Origin: Parvularcula sp038749595
GTDB lineage: Bacteria; Pseudomonadota; Alphaproteobacteria; Caulobacterales; Parvularculaceae
Reading direction: 5' to 3'
DNA length: 64,000 nt
Assembly: GCA_038749595.1 (NCBI GenBank)
Contig: JBCDHW010000003.1
Location: 124,001 to 188,000, forward strand
This document shows positions 51,634 to 59,517 of the stretch, one piece after another. Position 1 is the stretch's first letter; each line of letters begins with the position of its first letter. The notes beneath the pieces were generated by a model that was not told where the DNA came from, did no database searches, and worked only from the letters and a program-made list of their open reading frames with translations. The position numbers were made by a program, and so were the translations under genes.

Positions 51634-52526
51634 AGCGAGGGGATCTGGCGGCTATAAAGCAGCAGCGCAATGGTCACCCCGGTCACTTGGCCAAACTGAA
51701 GCGCGAGGGACCGGCGCGCCAGCCCGGCATAAGCGGCGAAAAACCCGGCCAAGCACAAGGCCCATAGCGGATCCACCGCATGGCTGAGCAGTGCCGCCGT
51801 GACAAGCGCGATGGCCAGCACCGTAATCGGCCAACTCTGGCTCCGCGCCGCTGCGAAAACGGCGAGCAGTGCGCCGACAACAGGCGGCGCTGCCGCGAGG
51901 AGCTGACCTGCTTCCCGGGTGTCGGCTGGCGCTGCTGTGAAATCTCCTCCGTACCCGGCAGCAGCAGTCAACAGGACCAAAGCCGGGGACAGCGTCACCA
52001 GATAAAAGGCCCGCATATTGCTGCGCAGCATCTCCGGCGGCGCAAACAAGAACAGCGGCGAGGCAACCGCGAGGACCAGCAGTTCAAAAAAGGGCACCAT
52101 GCAGGCCGCACACAGGATCGCCAGCCCGACCAACGGAACATTCTCCGGCGTACGGTTTTCCGCAAGGCGCCCGAGCGCTTCAAACATGATGATCAGTCCC
52201 ATGACGGTCACACCAAGTCCGCCAAGCGCCAGGATCAACGGCGCGGGACTGCATAAGAAAGCAATGCGCTGCGCCCGTCCCCATCGGACCAGCAGGAAGT
52301 AGCACGCCAGCCACCCGGCCCAGCTCAGCACTTCAACCCAAAGCGCGCCATCCTCCGTGAAGAGCACGGGCATCAGCCCCACATCGGTCAGAACCGTTAG
52401 GCTGTGCTCGGATAAATCCATCCGCCAAGCGAACAGAATATGCGACAGATCTGTGCACGCAATAATCCATAGCGTCGCCAGAAAGCCTAAGGCCGCGGGG
52501 CTGAGTTCACGCAGGATGCGCTTCAC
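51630..52526 (-). CDS. Polytopic membrane protein of unknown function
   Basis: The 298-residue protein has about eight or nine transmembrane segments and short loops, for example LGFLATLWIIACTDLSHILF and LILALGGLGVTVMGLIIMF. It starts with GTG after a GAGGAT site. No motif is recognised. It lies between a glycosyltransferase gene, with which it overlaps by 20 bases, and dapF, with which it overlaps by four. Together these suggest one transcript. A role in polysaccharide export or modification is inference from position. Confidence 0.75.
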   Translation of the reverse strand: MKRILRELSPAALGFLATLWIIACTDLSHILFAWRMDLSEHSLTVLTDVGLMPVLFTEDGALWVEVLSWAGWLACYFLLVRWGRAQRIAFLCSPAPLILALGGLGVTVMGLIIMFEALGRLAENRTPENVPLVGLAILCAACMVPFFELLVLAVASPLFLFAPPEMLRSNMRAFYLVTLSPALVLLTAAAGYGGDFTAAPADTREAGQLLAAAPPVVGALLAVFAAARSQSWPITVLAIALVTAALLSHAVDPLWALCLAGFFAAYAGLARRSLALQFGQVTGVTIALLLYSRQIPSL

Positions 52527-53865
52527 GCTCAGGATCCTCGCCAGCAGAATGATCCGTTTTCGCCCAATAATAAGGCGTACGGATAAAACTGATCAGTGCA
52601 CGATACGCCGCTGCCGATTGCAGCACCCAATAGGCAGGAAGCATCAGGCCGCTCAGCGCCAGCGCGAACCACCCCCGCCGCAGCGGCGCCATAATCAAAA
52701 GCCAAGCATGAAGCCCATTCCCGCCGATCAGCAAGAACGTACTCGGCCATTTCAGCCATCCTCCGAACACGGCGTTCAGCAGCGCTAGATCCGTCACCAC
52801 CCACACGGCGAACAGCACAACAAAAAACGGCGCGGCCAACGCGTTGAACACAACTGCGCCCAGCGTCGTGTGCAGAACAAGACTCGTTTTGGGCCTGAGC
52901 GGCGTCCGGGTGTGGACGAACCAAGTCTGCATAAACCCTTTGATCCACCGGGACCGCTGGGTCGTCCATGACCGCGGATTTTCCGTTGCCTCCTCAAACG
53001 TGCTCGATGTGATGGTGGTCAGCGTATAGCCCGCTTCCGAGAGCCTGAGGCCGAGATCCGCATCCTCGGTGACGTTGAATGCATCCCACCCGCCGACGGT
53101 GAGCAGCGCATCGCGACGAACGAAGTTGCTCGTCCCGCCGAGAGGGATCGGCAGTCCAAGCGCGACCATGCCCGGTAGCATATAGTCAAAGTGCAGACTA
53201 TATTCGAGGGCAAACATCCTGGTCAGGATGGTTTCGTCGCGATTGTAGAAATTCAGCTGCGCCTGAACACAGCCGATCCGCTGGTCGCTTGCAAAGGCCG
53301 TAGCCATCTTGCGCAGTTGCTCCGGCTCCGGACGGTCCTCGGCGTCGTAAACCCCGACAATATTCCCCCGCGCATGGCGCAGGCCCATGTTCAGCGCGTT
53401 CGGCTTCGTCTTCGGCCCATCGCCATGGTTGACTAAAATCCTAAAATGCGAGGGCAGGCTCCGCGCCGCCTCCTGCGTCGCAAGATCATCAGCCTCCAGA
53501 AGAAAAATGATATCCAAGAGATAAGTCGGATAGTTCAGCCGCTGCAGGGCTGCGGATAAATTCTTGATTGAATTGGGTTCTTTGTAAAGCGGACACAGAA
53601 GCGTCACCAAAGGTAGTGCGACGCAGGCCTCCGATCCACAAGACGTTGACGTCCCCGCCATCACCCTCAAGGTCGCCACCAACCGGAGCAACAAGAAGCT
53701 CGCGCTGGTCAACAGGAACAACACCGCGAACGCCATCAACGTCAGCCGCAGAGAAATCAGTGTGCCGAGCACAACGCAGCACCCGGCCGTGTAGACACCA
53801 GCGACCTGCTCGCGCGAAAAGCGACGCCGTGCCCCGTCAAATGTCGTGAACGTCCCGCTTTGCAC
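52507..53865 (-). CDS. Processive family-2 glycosyltransferase (cellulose-synthase-like)
   Basis: The 452-residue membrane protein has two N-terminal transmembrane segments, a cytoplasmic GT-A domain and several C-terminal helices, like BcsA or PgaC. Sequence motifs: TLLCPLYKEPNSIKNL, VGVYDAEDRPEPEQL (DxD-like), VTEDADLGLRLSEAG (TED), and TQRSRWIKGFMQTW (QxxRW). These identify a processive synthase making a beta-linked polysaccharide from an unknown nucleotide sugar. No PilZ domain is present. It starts with GTG next to a 57-residue membrane protein gene. Confidence 0.92.
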   Translation of the reverse strand: MQSGTFTTFDGARRRFSREQVAGVYTAGCCVVLGTLISLRLTLMAFAVLFLLTSASFLLLRLVATLRVMAGTSTSCGSEACVALPLVTLLCPLYKEPNSIKNLSAALQRLNYPTYLLDIIFLLEADDLATQEAARSLPSHFRILVNHGDGPKTKPNALNMGLRHARGNIVGVYDAEDRPEPEQLRKMATAFASDQRIGCVQAQLNFYNRDETILTRMFALEYSLHFDYMLPGMVALGLPIPLGGTSNFVRRDALLTVGGWDAFNVTEDADLGLRLSEAGYTLTTITSSTFEEATENPRSWTTQRSRWIKGFMQTWFVHTRTPLRPKTSLVLHTTLGAVVFNALAAPFFVVLFAVWVVTDLALLNAVFGGWLKWPSTFLLIGGNGLHAWLLIMAPLRRGWFALALSGLMLPAYWVLQSAAAYRALISFIRTPYYWAKTDHSAGEDPEREAHPA

Positions 53866-54039
53866 CTAGGGATCGTCAGACATGCGGATCAGGGCGATGC
53901 TCACGACCGGAAAGCCTACCAACAGGATCGGCCACCATGGCAAAGAGGCAAAGCTCGACGCAGGAAACCCAGCAGCGAGGGCGACCGTCGTGAAAGCGCC
54001 ACCGGTGAAAAGGATGCTCAGGACCAGGATCAATCTCAT
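53866..54039 (-). CDS. 57-residue double-helix membrane protein
   Basis: A very small gene with two likely transmembrane segments (MRLILVLSILFTGGAFTTVA and a PWWPILLVGFPVVSIALI segment), ending IRMSDDP. Its ATG overlaps the stop of the upstream gene (ATGA), which fixes the start over the longer frame to 54051. Its stop directly abuts the glycosyltransferase start. Small partners of this type can regulate synthases, which is inference only. No family recognised. Confidence 0.75.
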   Translation of the reverse strand: MRLILVLSILFTGGAFTTVALAAGFPASSFASLPWWPILLVGFPVVSIALIRMSDDP

Positions 54040-54794
54040 AACGTCAGCCACACTGCGAAGAACACTGCCTGGCCACGATCAATGTTCCGGATATAGGTGT
54101 CCGCCCGCCCACCCAACTCAACTTGAAAATGATCCGTAAGCGGCAAGACCGCTGAGACACTCATCTGCCCAAGGTCAAAGTCATTGCCCTGGCCGTGCGC
54201 CTCGCTCACCGCAATGACGTTGCGGCTTTCAGCGATCAGCATCGAGCGGCCCCGTTTGAACCCGATCTTGGCCCCGACGCGCAGTTGCACCGCATCATCG
54301 CCCAGGCTCGACCGGACACCGGCCTCGACGACAGAAAACAGACGTTCACTGCCTAATCCCCAAAGCCGATCGATGCCGATGAACGCGTCCTGGCCCATGG
54401 CGCGTTGCCCGCGAATAAACTTCGCCGTCGGAAAGCCGCCAGTCGCCCGCCATGCCGAGACAAGTCGCCCATCGGCCGGTCGATGCACCGACGCGAACAG
54501 CTCCGCTTCGCTGACGCCCGTTCCAATGTTGTGATAGCCCGGCCCCTGCGCTTCGAACCGCATGTTGGCCACCTGGCCGCCTAGGGTGAGCACGTCGCCG
54601 AGACCGAGCTCAACATACTCGCGCACCACGAGCTGCGAGAACTCCGTACCCGCATCACCACTGCGAAAGCCTTCGACCTCAGTGCGGGTATATGTCTCGC
54701 CAACCGGTCGCGGCCACGGGTTCGCCGCACCTGACCCTAACGCCAACCATAGCCCCGCCAGCAAAAGCACGCCGTGTCCACATACGCTGGCCAC
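54036..54794 (-). CDS. Probable outer-membrane beta-barrel protein in the polysaccharide operon
   Basis: The 252-residue protein starts with GTG and has a signal peptide (VLLLAGLWLALGSGAANPWP). The mature sequence alternates short beta strands with aromatic residues, for example EFSQLVVREYVELGLGDVLT, GGFPTAKFIRGQRAMG and FFAVWLTL at the very end, a typical barrel C-terminus. It could form an outer-membrane pore for a polymer made by the linked glycosyltransferase, which is inference; a distant link to BcsS-type barrels is possible. GGAGTTGAGGAC precedes the start. Confidence 0.7.
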   Translation of the reverse strand: MASVCGHGVLLLAGLWLALGSGAANPWPRPVGETYTRTEVEGFRSGDAGTEFSQLVVREYVELGLGDVLTLGGQVANMRFEAQGPGYHNIGTGVSEAELFASVHRPADGRLVSAWRATGGFPTAKFIRGQRAMGQDAFIGIDRLWGLGSERLFSVVEAGVRSSLGDDAVQLRVGAKIGFKRGRSMLIAESRNVIAVSEAHGQGNDFDLGQMSVSAVLPLTDHFQVELGGRADTYIRNIDRGQAVFFAVWLTL

Positions 54795-54900
54795 GTCCTC
54801 AACTCCTACGCTTACAAGGGATGGGATGTAGATAAATTAGACGGCCAGTGAACTGACGAAATCGCTCTTTTTTCAGCGTATAGGTTTTGCCTATCGCCTT

Positions 54901-55398
54901 CTAGCGACAGGCACTTTCTACCCTTTCAAGCGCCTTCGAAATACCCAGCAGCGAGAAGGTATAGTTCGTAGACGTCGCTCTTGCAGAGGTCGCGGAGACG
55001 CGCATCTCACGACCGCGGCGCATCGCATCGATCAGGCGCTCTTCCTGCCGACCGGACTCGATGAACCCCTCCTTAGACGAAGAAAACATTTCCCAACGAT
55101 CTGAACCCACCCGGACGACAGGCTCCGATCCCTCTTGAAGATCGTACCCGGCCATAAAGCTCGGCTGGTTGTTCGCCGCGCCCGAGCGCCAGCTGGCCAC
55201 GGAGAAGAACACGTCGCCATGGTTCGCGGAGGCGGGGGAGACGTCCTTGGGCTCCGTCACCGCATAGCAGACCCGATCGCCCGCCGTTTCGTAGGTAAAG
55301 ACCATCCAATCGCGATAGGTCGCCACCTGCTGGGGCTCAGCGCTCTGGGCGAAAGCCGTTGAGAAAGCAGAGAGAATCATCACGGTGAAGATACGCAT
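54901..55398 (-). CDS. Invasion-associated locus B (IalB) family protein
   Basis: The 165-residue product has a signal peptide (MRIFTVMILSAFSTAFAQSA). It then has the IalB pattern: YRDWMVFTYETAGDRVCYAV, FFSVASWRSGAANNQPSFMA, GYDLQEGSEP and SLLGISKALERVESAC. The final cysteine may pair with the one in VCYAV. IalB-like proteins are widespread in alphaproteobacteria and were named after a Bartonella invasion factor; in free-living species their role is unclear. Start ATG 55398 is the internal methionine, since it starts the signal peptide. Confidence 0.88.
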   Translation of the reverse strand: MRIFTVMILSAFSTAFAQSAEPQQVATYRDWMVFTYETAGDRVCYAVTEPKDVSPASANHGDVFFSVASWRSGAANNQPSFMAGYDLQEGSEPVVRVGSDRWEMFSSSKEGFIESGRQEERLIDAMRRGREMRVSATSARATSTNYTFSLLGISKALERVESACR

Positions 55399-55474
55399 GG
55401 TGCATCCTAGGTTGATCAACGCCCGCCTTATGCCGCAACTTGCTGCCCCGCGGAAGCGCCATCGACCATGACGG

Positions 55475-56107
55475 TTAGGTGAGCTGAAGCCGCACCGCTG
55501 CGCTGGCCAAAAACGGACAAACCGCCACCGCCTGAAGGCTATAGGCCCCGAGGATCAGGTAAGGCACGAGGTCACCGCCCCCCGCCTGCGGCCCAAAGAC
55601 CAGGGCGGGGATAATCAGCGGCAAGGTGCAAAAGACGAGCAGCGGCCCGCCCCGCCGCTGACCGCTGGACAGTGCACTGACCGTTCCCGCCGTGAACACC
55701 AGCCCCGGGCTCGCCAGCACCAGGCCCAGCACCCCGCCCAAAGGGCTGCCATATCCCACCAGCAAAAGCGGCGTTGCGATCAGTAGGGGAACAATCAAAA
55801 ACCCCCACGCCACCACCAGCTTGATCAGCACCGCCTGGGCGAGCCCGCTGGGCGACAAGACAAACTGCTCCATCGCGCCGGAGGCGAGGTCGTCCTCAAA
55901 CAGCCCCTCCACCCCAAGGAACACGGACAATCCAAGAATGATCCACAACAGACCCGGCCCGACCGTCGCCAACAGCTCCGCCTCATTCCCGATCGCCAGG
56001 GGCGCCAGCGTGCCGAGTGCCATGAACAGCCCCGCGCCAATCGCCCACCCGCCGTGCCGCGCGCGCAAGGTGATCTCCCGCGCAAGAAGAGCCCCCCGCG
56101 CGCTCAT
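55475..56107 (-). CDS. ccmB: Haem exporter protein CcmB
   Basis: CcmB is the membrane part of the CcmAB transporter used in cytochrome c maturation. The 210-residue protein has about six transmembrane helices. It begins REITLRARHGGWAIGAGLFM, with GVEGLFEDDLASGAMEQFVL in the first cytoplasmic loop and QAVAVCPFLASAAVRLQ at the end, all typical. Its ATG overlaps the ccmA stop (ATGA). The usual ccmC does not follow within the next gene, where an IalB gene lies instead. Confidence 0.95.
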   Translation of the reverse strand: MSARGALLAREITLRARHGGWAIGAGLFMALGTLAPLAIGNEAELLATVGPGLLWIILGLSVFLGVEGLFEDDLASGAMEQFVLSPSGLAQAVLIKLVVAWGFLIVPLLIATPLLLVGYGSPLGGVLGLVLASPGLVFTAGTVSALSSGQRRGGPLLVFCTLPLIIPALVFGPQAGGGDLVPYLILGAYSLQAVAVCPFLASAAVRLQLT

Positions 56108-56718
56108 GGCGCCACCACCGTCAGGGTCTTCGCCCGGGGCAGGTCGTCCGTATCATGCAGCGCCACCATCACCATCCCCCCGCGATCGCGGTGCGCATCA
56201 ATCAGGGTCCGGACGATCAACTGTCCATCATCGTCCAGCGCAATAAACGGCTCATCCAAAAGCCACAGCGCCCGCGGATTGATCAGCAAGCGGAGGAGCG
56301 CCAGCCGTCGCCGCTGCCCCGACGACAAGGTCGCCACCTTCCGCGACAGGTGGCCCGCAAGGCCCAGCTGCTCCACCTCATCGCCAAGGGTCACCCCATA
56401 GAAGCCGCTCAGAAACTCCGCGTTCTCCGCCACCGTCAGGCGCGGAGCGAGGCCGCTCTCCGTGCCCACATAATGCACCTCATGGGCGCGGATATAGCCG
56501 GGGTCCAGGTCCTGTCCCAACCGGCGAAAGCGGATCTCCCCCTCGTAAGGCGCCAGGCCCGCCGCCGCCCGCAGCATCGAGGTTTTGCCCGAGCCATTCC
56601 CCCCGCGCAGCTGCAAAGCCTCCCCCGGCAAAAGGCCAAACGACACCCCGGCCAGCACCGTCCGCCCGCCGCGCCGCACGGCCACGCTCGACACCTCAAG
56701 ACCCATCTCAAACGCCAT
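56104..56718 (-). CDS. ccmA: Haem exporter ATP-binding protein CcmA
   Basis: CcmA is the ATPase of the CcmAB complex. The 204-residue protein has Walker A GGNGSGKTSML, the signature TLSSGQRRRLALLRLL, Walker B RALWLLDEPFIALD and the switch histidine in ALHDTDD. Start ATG 56718 follows a G-rich ribosome site. It is shorter than common transport ATPases but normal for CcmA. A four-base overlap joins it to ccmB. An AT-rich island begins 77 bases upstream. Confidence 0.96.
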   Translation of the reverse strand: MAFEMGLEVSSVAVRRGGRTVLAGVSFGLLPGEALQLRGGNGSGKTSMLRAAAGLAPYEGEIRFRRLGQDLDPGYIRAHEVHYVGTESGLAPRLTVAENAEFLSGFYGVTLGDEVEQLGLAGHLSRKVATLSSGQRRRLALLRLLINPRALWLLDEPFIALDDDGQLIVRTLIDAHRDRGGMVMVALHDTDDLPRAKTLTVVAP

Positions 56719-56795
56719 GCCCCCCCCATGCGCCAAGCTGGGGGTGAGGGGCAAGCACCCACCGCCGCTGCCTTCAGGGCGCTAGGCACATTCGT

Positions 56796-58227
56796 TTAAT
56801 CGTCGGCAATTATCGCGGCAACGACCGCTGTGGTTGAGTTCAGCAATCCGGCTGCGGTTGCAAACGGACGCCCCAGGACTGCAGCGAAAGCTGACGGATA
56901 CTGATCAGAGGCGTTAACTAATGTTCCGTGTACAAACGTATACTCAGATTGGCTAACGCGTAGCCCGAACCCTCTAATGGGAACGATGTAGTTGCGGGTC
57001 TCGTCGATAAAGGACGCTATCCGTAGCTCAGCGAACTCGCTTCGGTAGACAGGGCGATTGGATCGTGAGTAATTGTCCGTTCGCGGACGCGGATCCGTGC
57101 TGCACGCGAAATCATCCAGTGCCGCCTGCCTGCCCAGTTTACCATGGCAAACTCTCACTATTGCGGGCATCAATTTGCGGTAGCACAACGCGTCGCTAGG
57201 GCAGGCGGTTGCGCGCCGACCTGTTGAAGGCCACGACATAAATCCTTCGAGGTTTGCTGGACTAACTAAAAACGCGAACCCGTTTAATCGACCGCGGCAG
57301 TCCTTCCCGTTAGAGACCCGTGTTAAGGACGGTAACACACGGTGCTCTGCCACGAGATCAAACGTTAGAATGCACTGTGTCACTCGAGTAACGGACTTCT
57401 TTTTCTTTTCGCTGTCAGGCTTCCGTCGTTGAAGTTCTATTGCCCATGCCGACGTATCGGGCATTGGACGGGGTGTCTCGGCACCTGATGTTAGAAAAAA
57501 AACCTGGTTCCGCGTCGTGTGCTGGCGTTGAGTGTGCGAAGCGCACACTAATATTGTCCGCCCCCCTGACGAAGTCGGGAGGAAAGAAGCTGCTCTCGGG
57601 TAACTCTTCTGCTGGTGAGGTGTCGTCGGGCTCTGCGATTTCCAAACAGAAGCGGTCAATGTCCTTTGTATCTTGGCGGTCACGAGCATTTTGGCAGCGT
57701 CTTGCACGTTTCAGATTCTCGGTTGCGTTATCGAAACGATCAAATACGCTATCGTCTAGCTCAGGTATATTCCCAGACGAATTGTATCCCACACTTGTAA
57801 GGAGTCCCGCGCGAAGTACCTGATCTACGCCGCTTTCGGTTGTCAAATTGAGTAAACCTGGTGCAGCAGATCGAAAAACAGATGGTTTTCGTCGCCGAAC
57901 AACGAAACCAAGTTCGGGATCGGCAATAATATTCGTAGTTACCTTGACTTTGTGTTCCGCGGACCTGCCTTCACCCTCGACCACTTGTGTAATCGTGACA
58001 AGCGTTCTTGGGAGATTGTACGTCAAAAGAAGAGGTGAGGTGGTAAGTTTTTTATCGGCGCTCTCACCATCGATACAGTGGCTATTGTCTGAGCAGTAGG
58101 GCGCTGGTTCCGTATCGCCTAGCGCCGTCGTGAGAGTTTTTGTGTTGAGAGGTTGAGAATAGATCGGCGTCTTTGATGCACACGCGCATGAAAGAAATAC
58201 GATGAGAACGTTAGATAAACGGAACAT
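56796..58227 (-). pseudogene. Frameshifted putative lipoprotein gene in an AT-rich island
   Basis: The N-terminal part (58227 to about 57503) codes for a signal-like MFRLSNVLIVFLSCACASKT with possible lipobox Cys14 or Cys16, then a strand-rich region. At an eight-base A run (57495-57502, T on the coding strand) this frame runs out and stops after 25 codons at 57415. The continuation lies in another frame, which reads to 56796 and ends VVAAIIADD. With seven T residues instead of eight, one 476-residue protein results, reading through GFF into LTSGAETPRPMPDT. So it is either inactive, slip-controlled or hit by a sequencing error. Many cysteines and a DDSVFDRFDNATENL segment are seen. No family recognised. 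Codon use differs from neighbours, and base composition is AT-richer. Confidence 0.7.
57495..57502. repeat. Homopolymer A8/T8 at the frameshift point
   Basis: Eight A residues on the plus strand (T8 on the coding strand) lie exactly where the two halves of the lipoprotein gene change frame. Such tracts cause slippage in replication, transcription and sequencing. Confidence 0.85.
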
Positions 58228-58245
58228 AATTGCCCTCCCAACAAA

Positions 58246-58273
58246 ATTGTAGATCTCAAAATAGTGAATTCAA
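58246..58273 (-). promoter_or_regulatory. Candidate promoter of the island lipoprotein gene
   Basis: Reading the minus strand, TTGAAT (complement of 58268-58273), 16 bases, then TACAAT (complement of 58246-58251), resembles a sigma-70 promoter. It lies 18 bases before the ATG, and GGGAGGG directly upstream of the start is the ribosome site. This is by eye only. Confidence 0.4.
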
Positions 58274-58474
58274 ATAAATTGACGAAAAAAACAAATTTCA
58301 AAGCTATCACCAAATGCTGCGGCGATACCAATTTCCTATCGTCAGTGAACTGACAGGCGACAAGTGCGTCAGTGGCATTCTTGTGGCTTAAGAGTGAGCA
58401 GCAATTCCGTTCAGCTGAAGCGACAGCTTCGATAGCGTCCTCGCCTAGGTATTCAGTGCAGTTTATAATCTTGA
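58274..58474. other. Rest of the AT-rich island
   Basis: About 200 bases of AT-richer sequence upstream of the lipoprotein promoter. A minus-strand frame here (up to 58511) reads IINCTEYLGEDAIEAVASAE but overlaps other elements and has no clear start, so I do not call a gene. Confidence 0.4.
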
Positions 58475-58633
58475 TGCCACCGTACTCATGTATGGCCGAC
58501 CCTCTGGCCAATCCCGCCCAATTGGCCCGGCCTCGTCCTCACCTTCTTGACCGTCGTCCAGCGTTTCCTCGGCGCGTTCCTTATTCCGTACACGATCATT
58601 GGCCTCACCGGCCTGGTGCGCCGGGCCGAATAG
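58475..58633 (+). pseudogene. Possible 3' remnant of a truncated membrane-protein gene
   Basis: A plus-strand frame without a start runs to TAG at 58631-58633. From about 58493 it reads WPTLWPIPPNWPGLVLTFLT and then GAFLIPYTIIGLTGLVRRAE, like the last membrane helix or two of a polytopic protein. Its GC-rich composition matches the core genome, while the AT-rich sequence begins just upstream. The likely explanation is that the island replaced the 5' part of this gene. Parent family unknown. Confidence 0.4.
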
Positions 58634-58698
58634 GCCTGCGCGGCGCGCTTGCCCGGCCTCTTCTTCTGCGCTCCACTCCGCCAAACAAGGAGCGCCCG

Positions 58699-59457
58699 AT
58701 GACCGATCAACTCACGCAAATCACTGACGCACAATGCAAAAAACCGCCTGCGAGCTATGACGATCTCAGCGTGCTGATGCTCAATTGCACGCTCACGCGC
58801 TCTCCAAAACTGTCCCATACGGAGGGTTTGATGCGGGTGGCTGAGAAAATCTACCACGCCAACGGCGTCAAAACCGAGCTCCTCCGCCCGGTGGATTACG
58901 AGATCGCGGCGGGCCTCGACCTCGACTATACCGGGGTCGATCGCTACGTGACCGACGATTGGCCAGCTATCCAAGCCAAGATCGACGCCTGCGATATTTT
59001 GTTGATCGGCACCTCGGTTTGGCTCGGCGAAAAAAGCTCCGTATGCAATCGCGTCCTTGAGCGCATGTATGGCTACACCCACAAATTGAATGACCGTGGT
59101 CAGTATAGGGACTATGGCAAAACAGGGGCAGTACTGATCACCGGGAACGAGGACGGGGTCAAGCATTGCGCCATGAACGTGCTCTTCTCCCTCTCCCACA
59201 TCGGCTACGTCGTGCCGCCCCAGGCCGACGCCGGATGGATGGGCGAGGCCGGCCCTGGCCCCTCCTACATGGACCCAGATTCCGGCGGCCCAGAAAACGA
59301 TTTTACCAACCGCAACACCACCTTCCTGGTCTGGAACACCCTCCACGTGGCGCGCTGGTTAAAGGACACTGGCGGCTTCCCCGCCCACGGAAACCAGCCC
59401 GAAGTGTGGGATGCAGGCTGCAAAACCGACTTCCACAGCCCCGAGCACAAGCGATAG
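58699..59457 (+). CDS. Flavodoxin/NADPH-dependent FMN reductase family protein
   Basis: The 252-residue product has a flavodoxin-like fold. LSVLMLNCTLTRSPKLSHTE is the FMN-phosphate-binding loop; DILLIGTSVWLGEKSSVCNR and GAVLITGNEDGVKHCAMNVL follow, with the G-N-E-D-G loop near the flavin ring. The C-terminal region has FTNRNTTFLVWNTLHVARWL. It would reduce quinones, iron or small aromatics with NAD(P)H; the partner is unknown. The ATG at 58699 follows AAGGAGCG. It is 60 bases upstream of the NRAMP-like gene. Confidence 0.87.
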   Translation: MTDQLTQITDAQCKKPPASYDDLSVLMLNCTLTRSPKLSHTEGLMRVAEKIYHANGVKTELLRPVDYEIAAGLDLDYTGVDRYVTDDWPAIQAKIDACDILLIGTSVWLGEKSSVCNRVLERMYGYTHKLNDRGQYRDYGKTGAVLITGNEDGVKHCAMNVLFSLSHIGYVVPPQADAGWMGEAGPGPSYMDPDSGGPENDFTNRNTTFLVWNTLHVARWLKDTGGFPAHGNQPEVWDAGCKTDFHSPEHKR

Positions 59458-59517
59458 GACGTCTACCGACGAATGATACGATTTGCATGTCGGGTCCGCG
59501 GCGCTTAACGTCTTCGG

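Noticed and set aside
58119..58511. 130-codon minus-strand frame overlapping the island lipoprotein gene
   Set aside because: Most of it lies in another frame over the lipoprotein start and promoter, with no ribosome site; only the first part reads like protein, which is not enough to call a gene.
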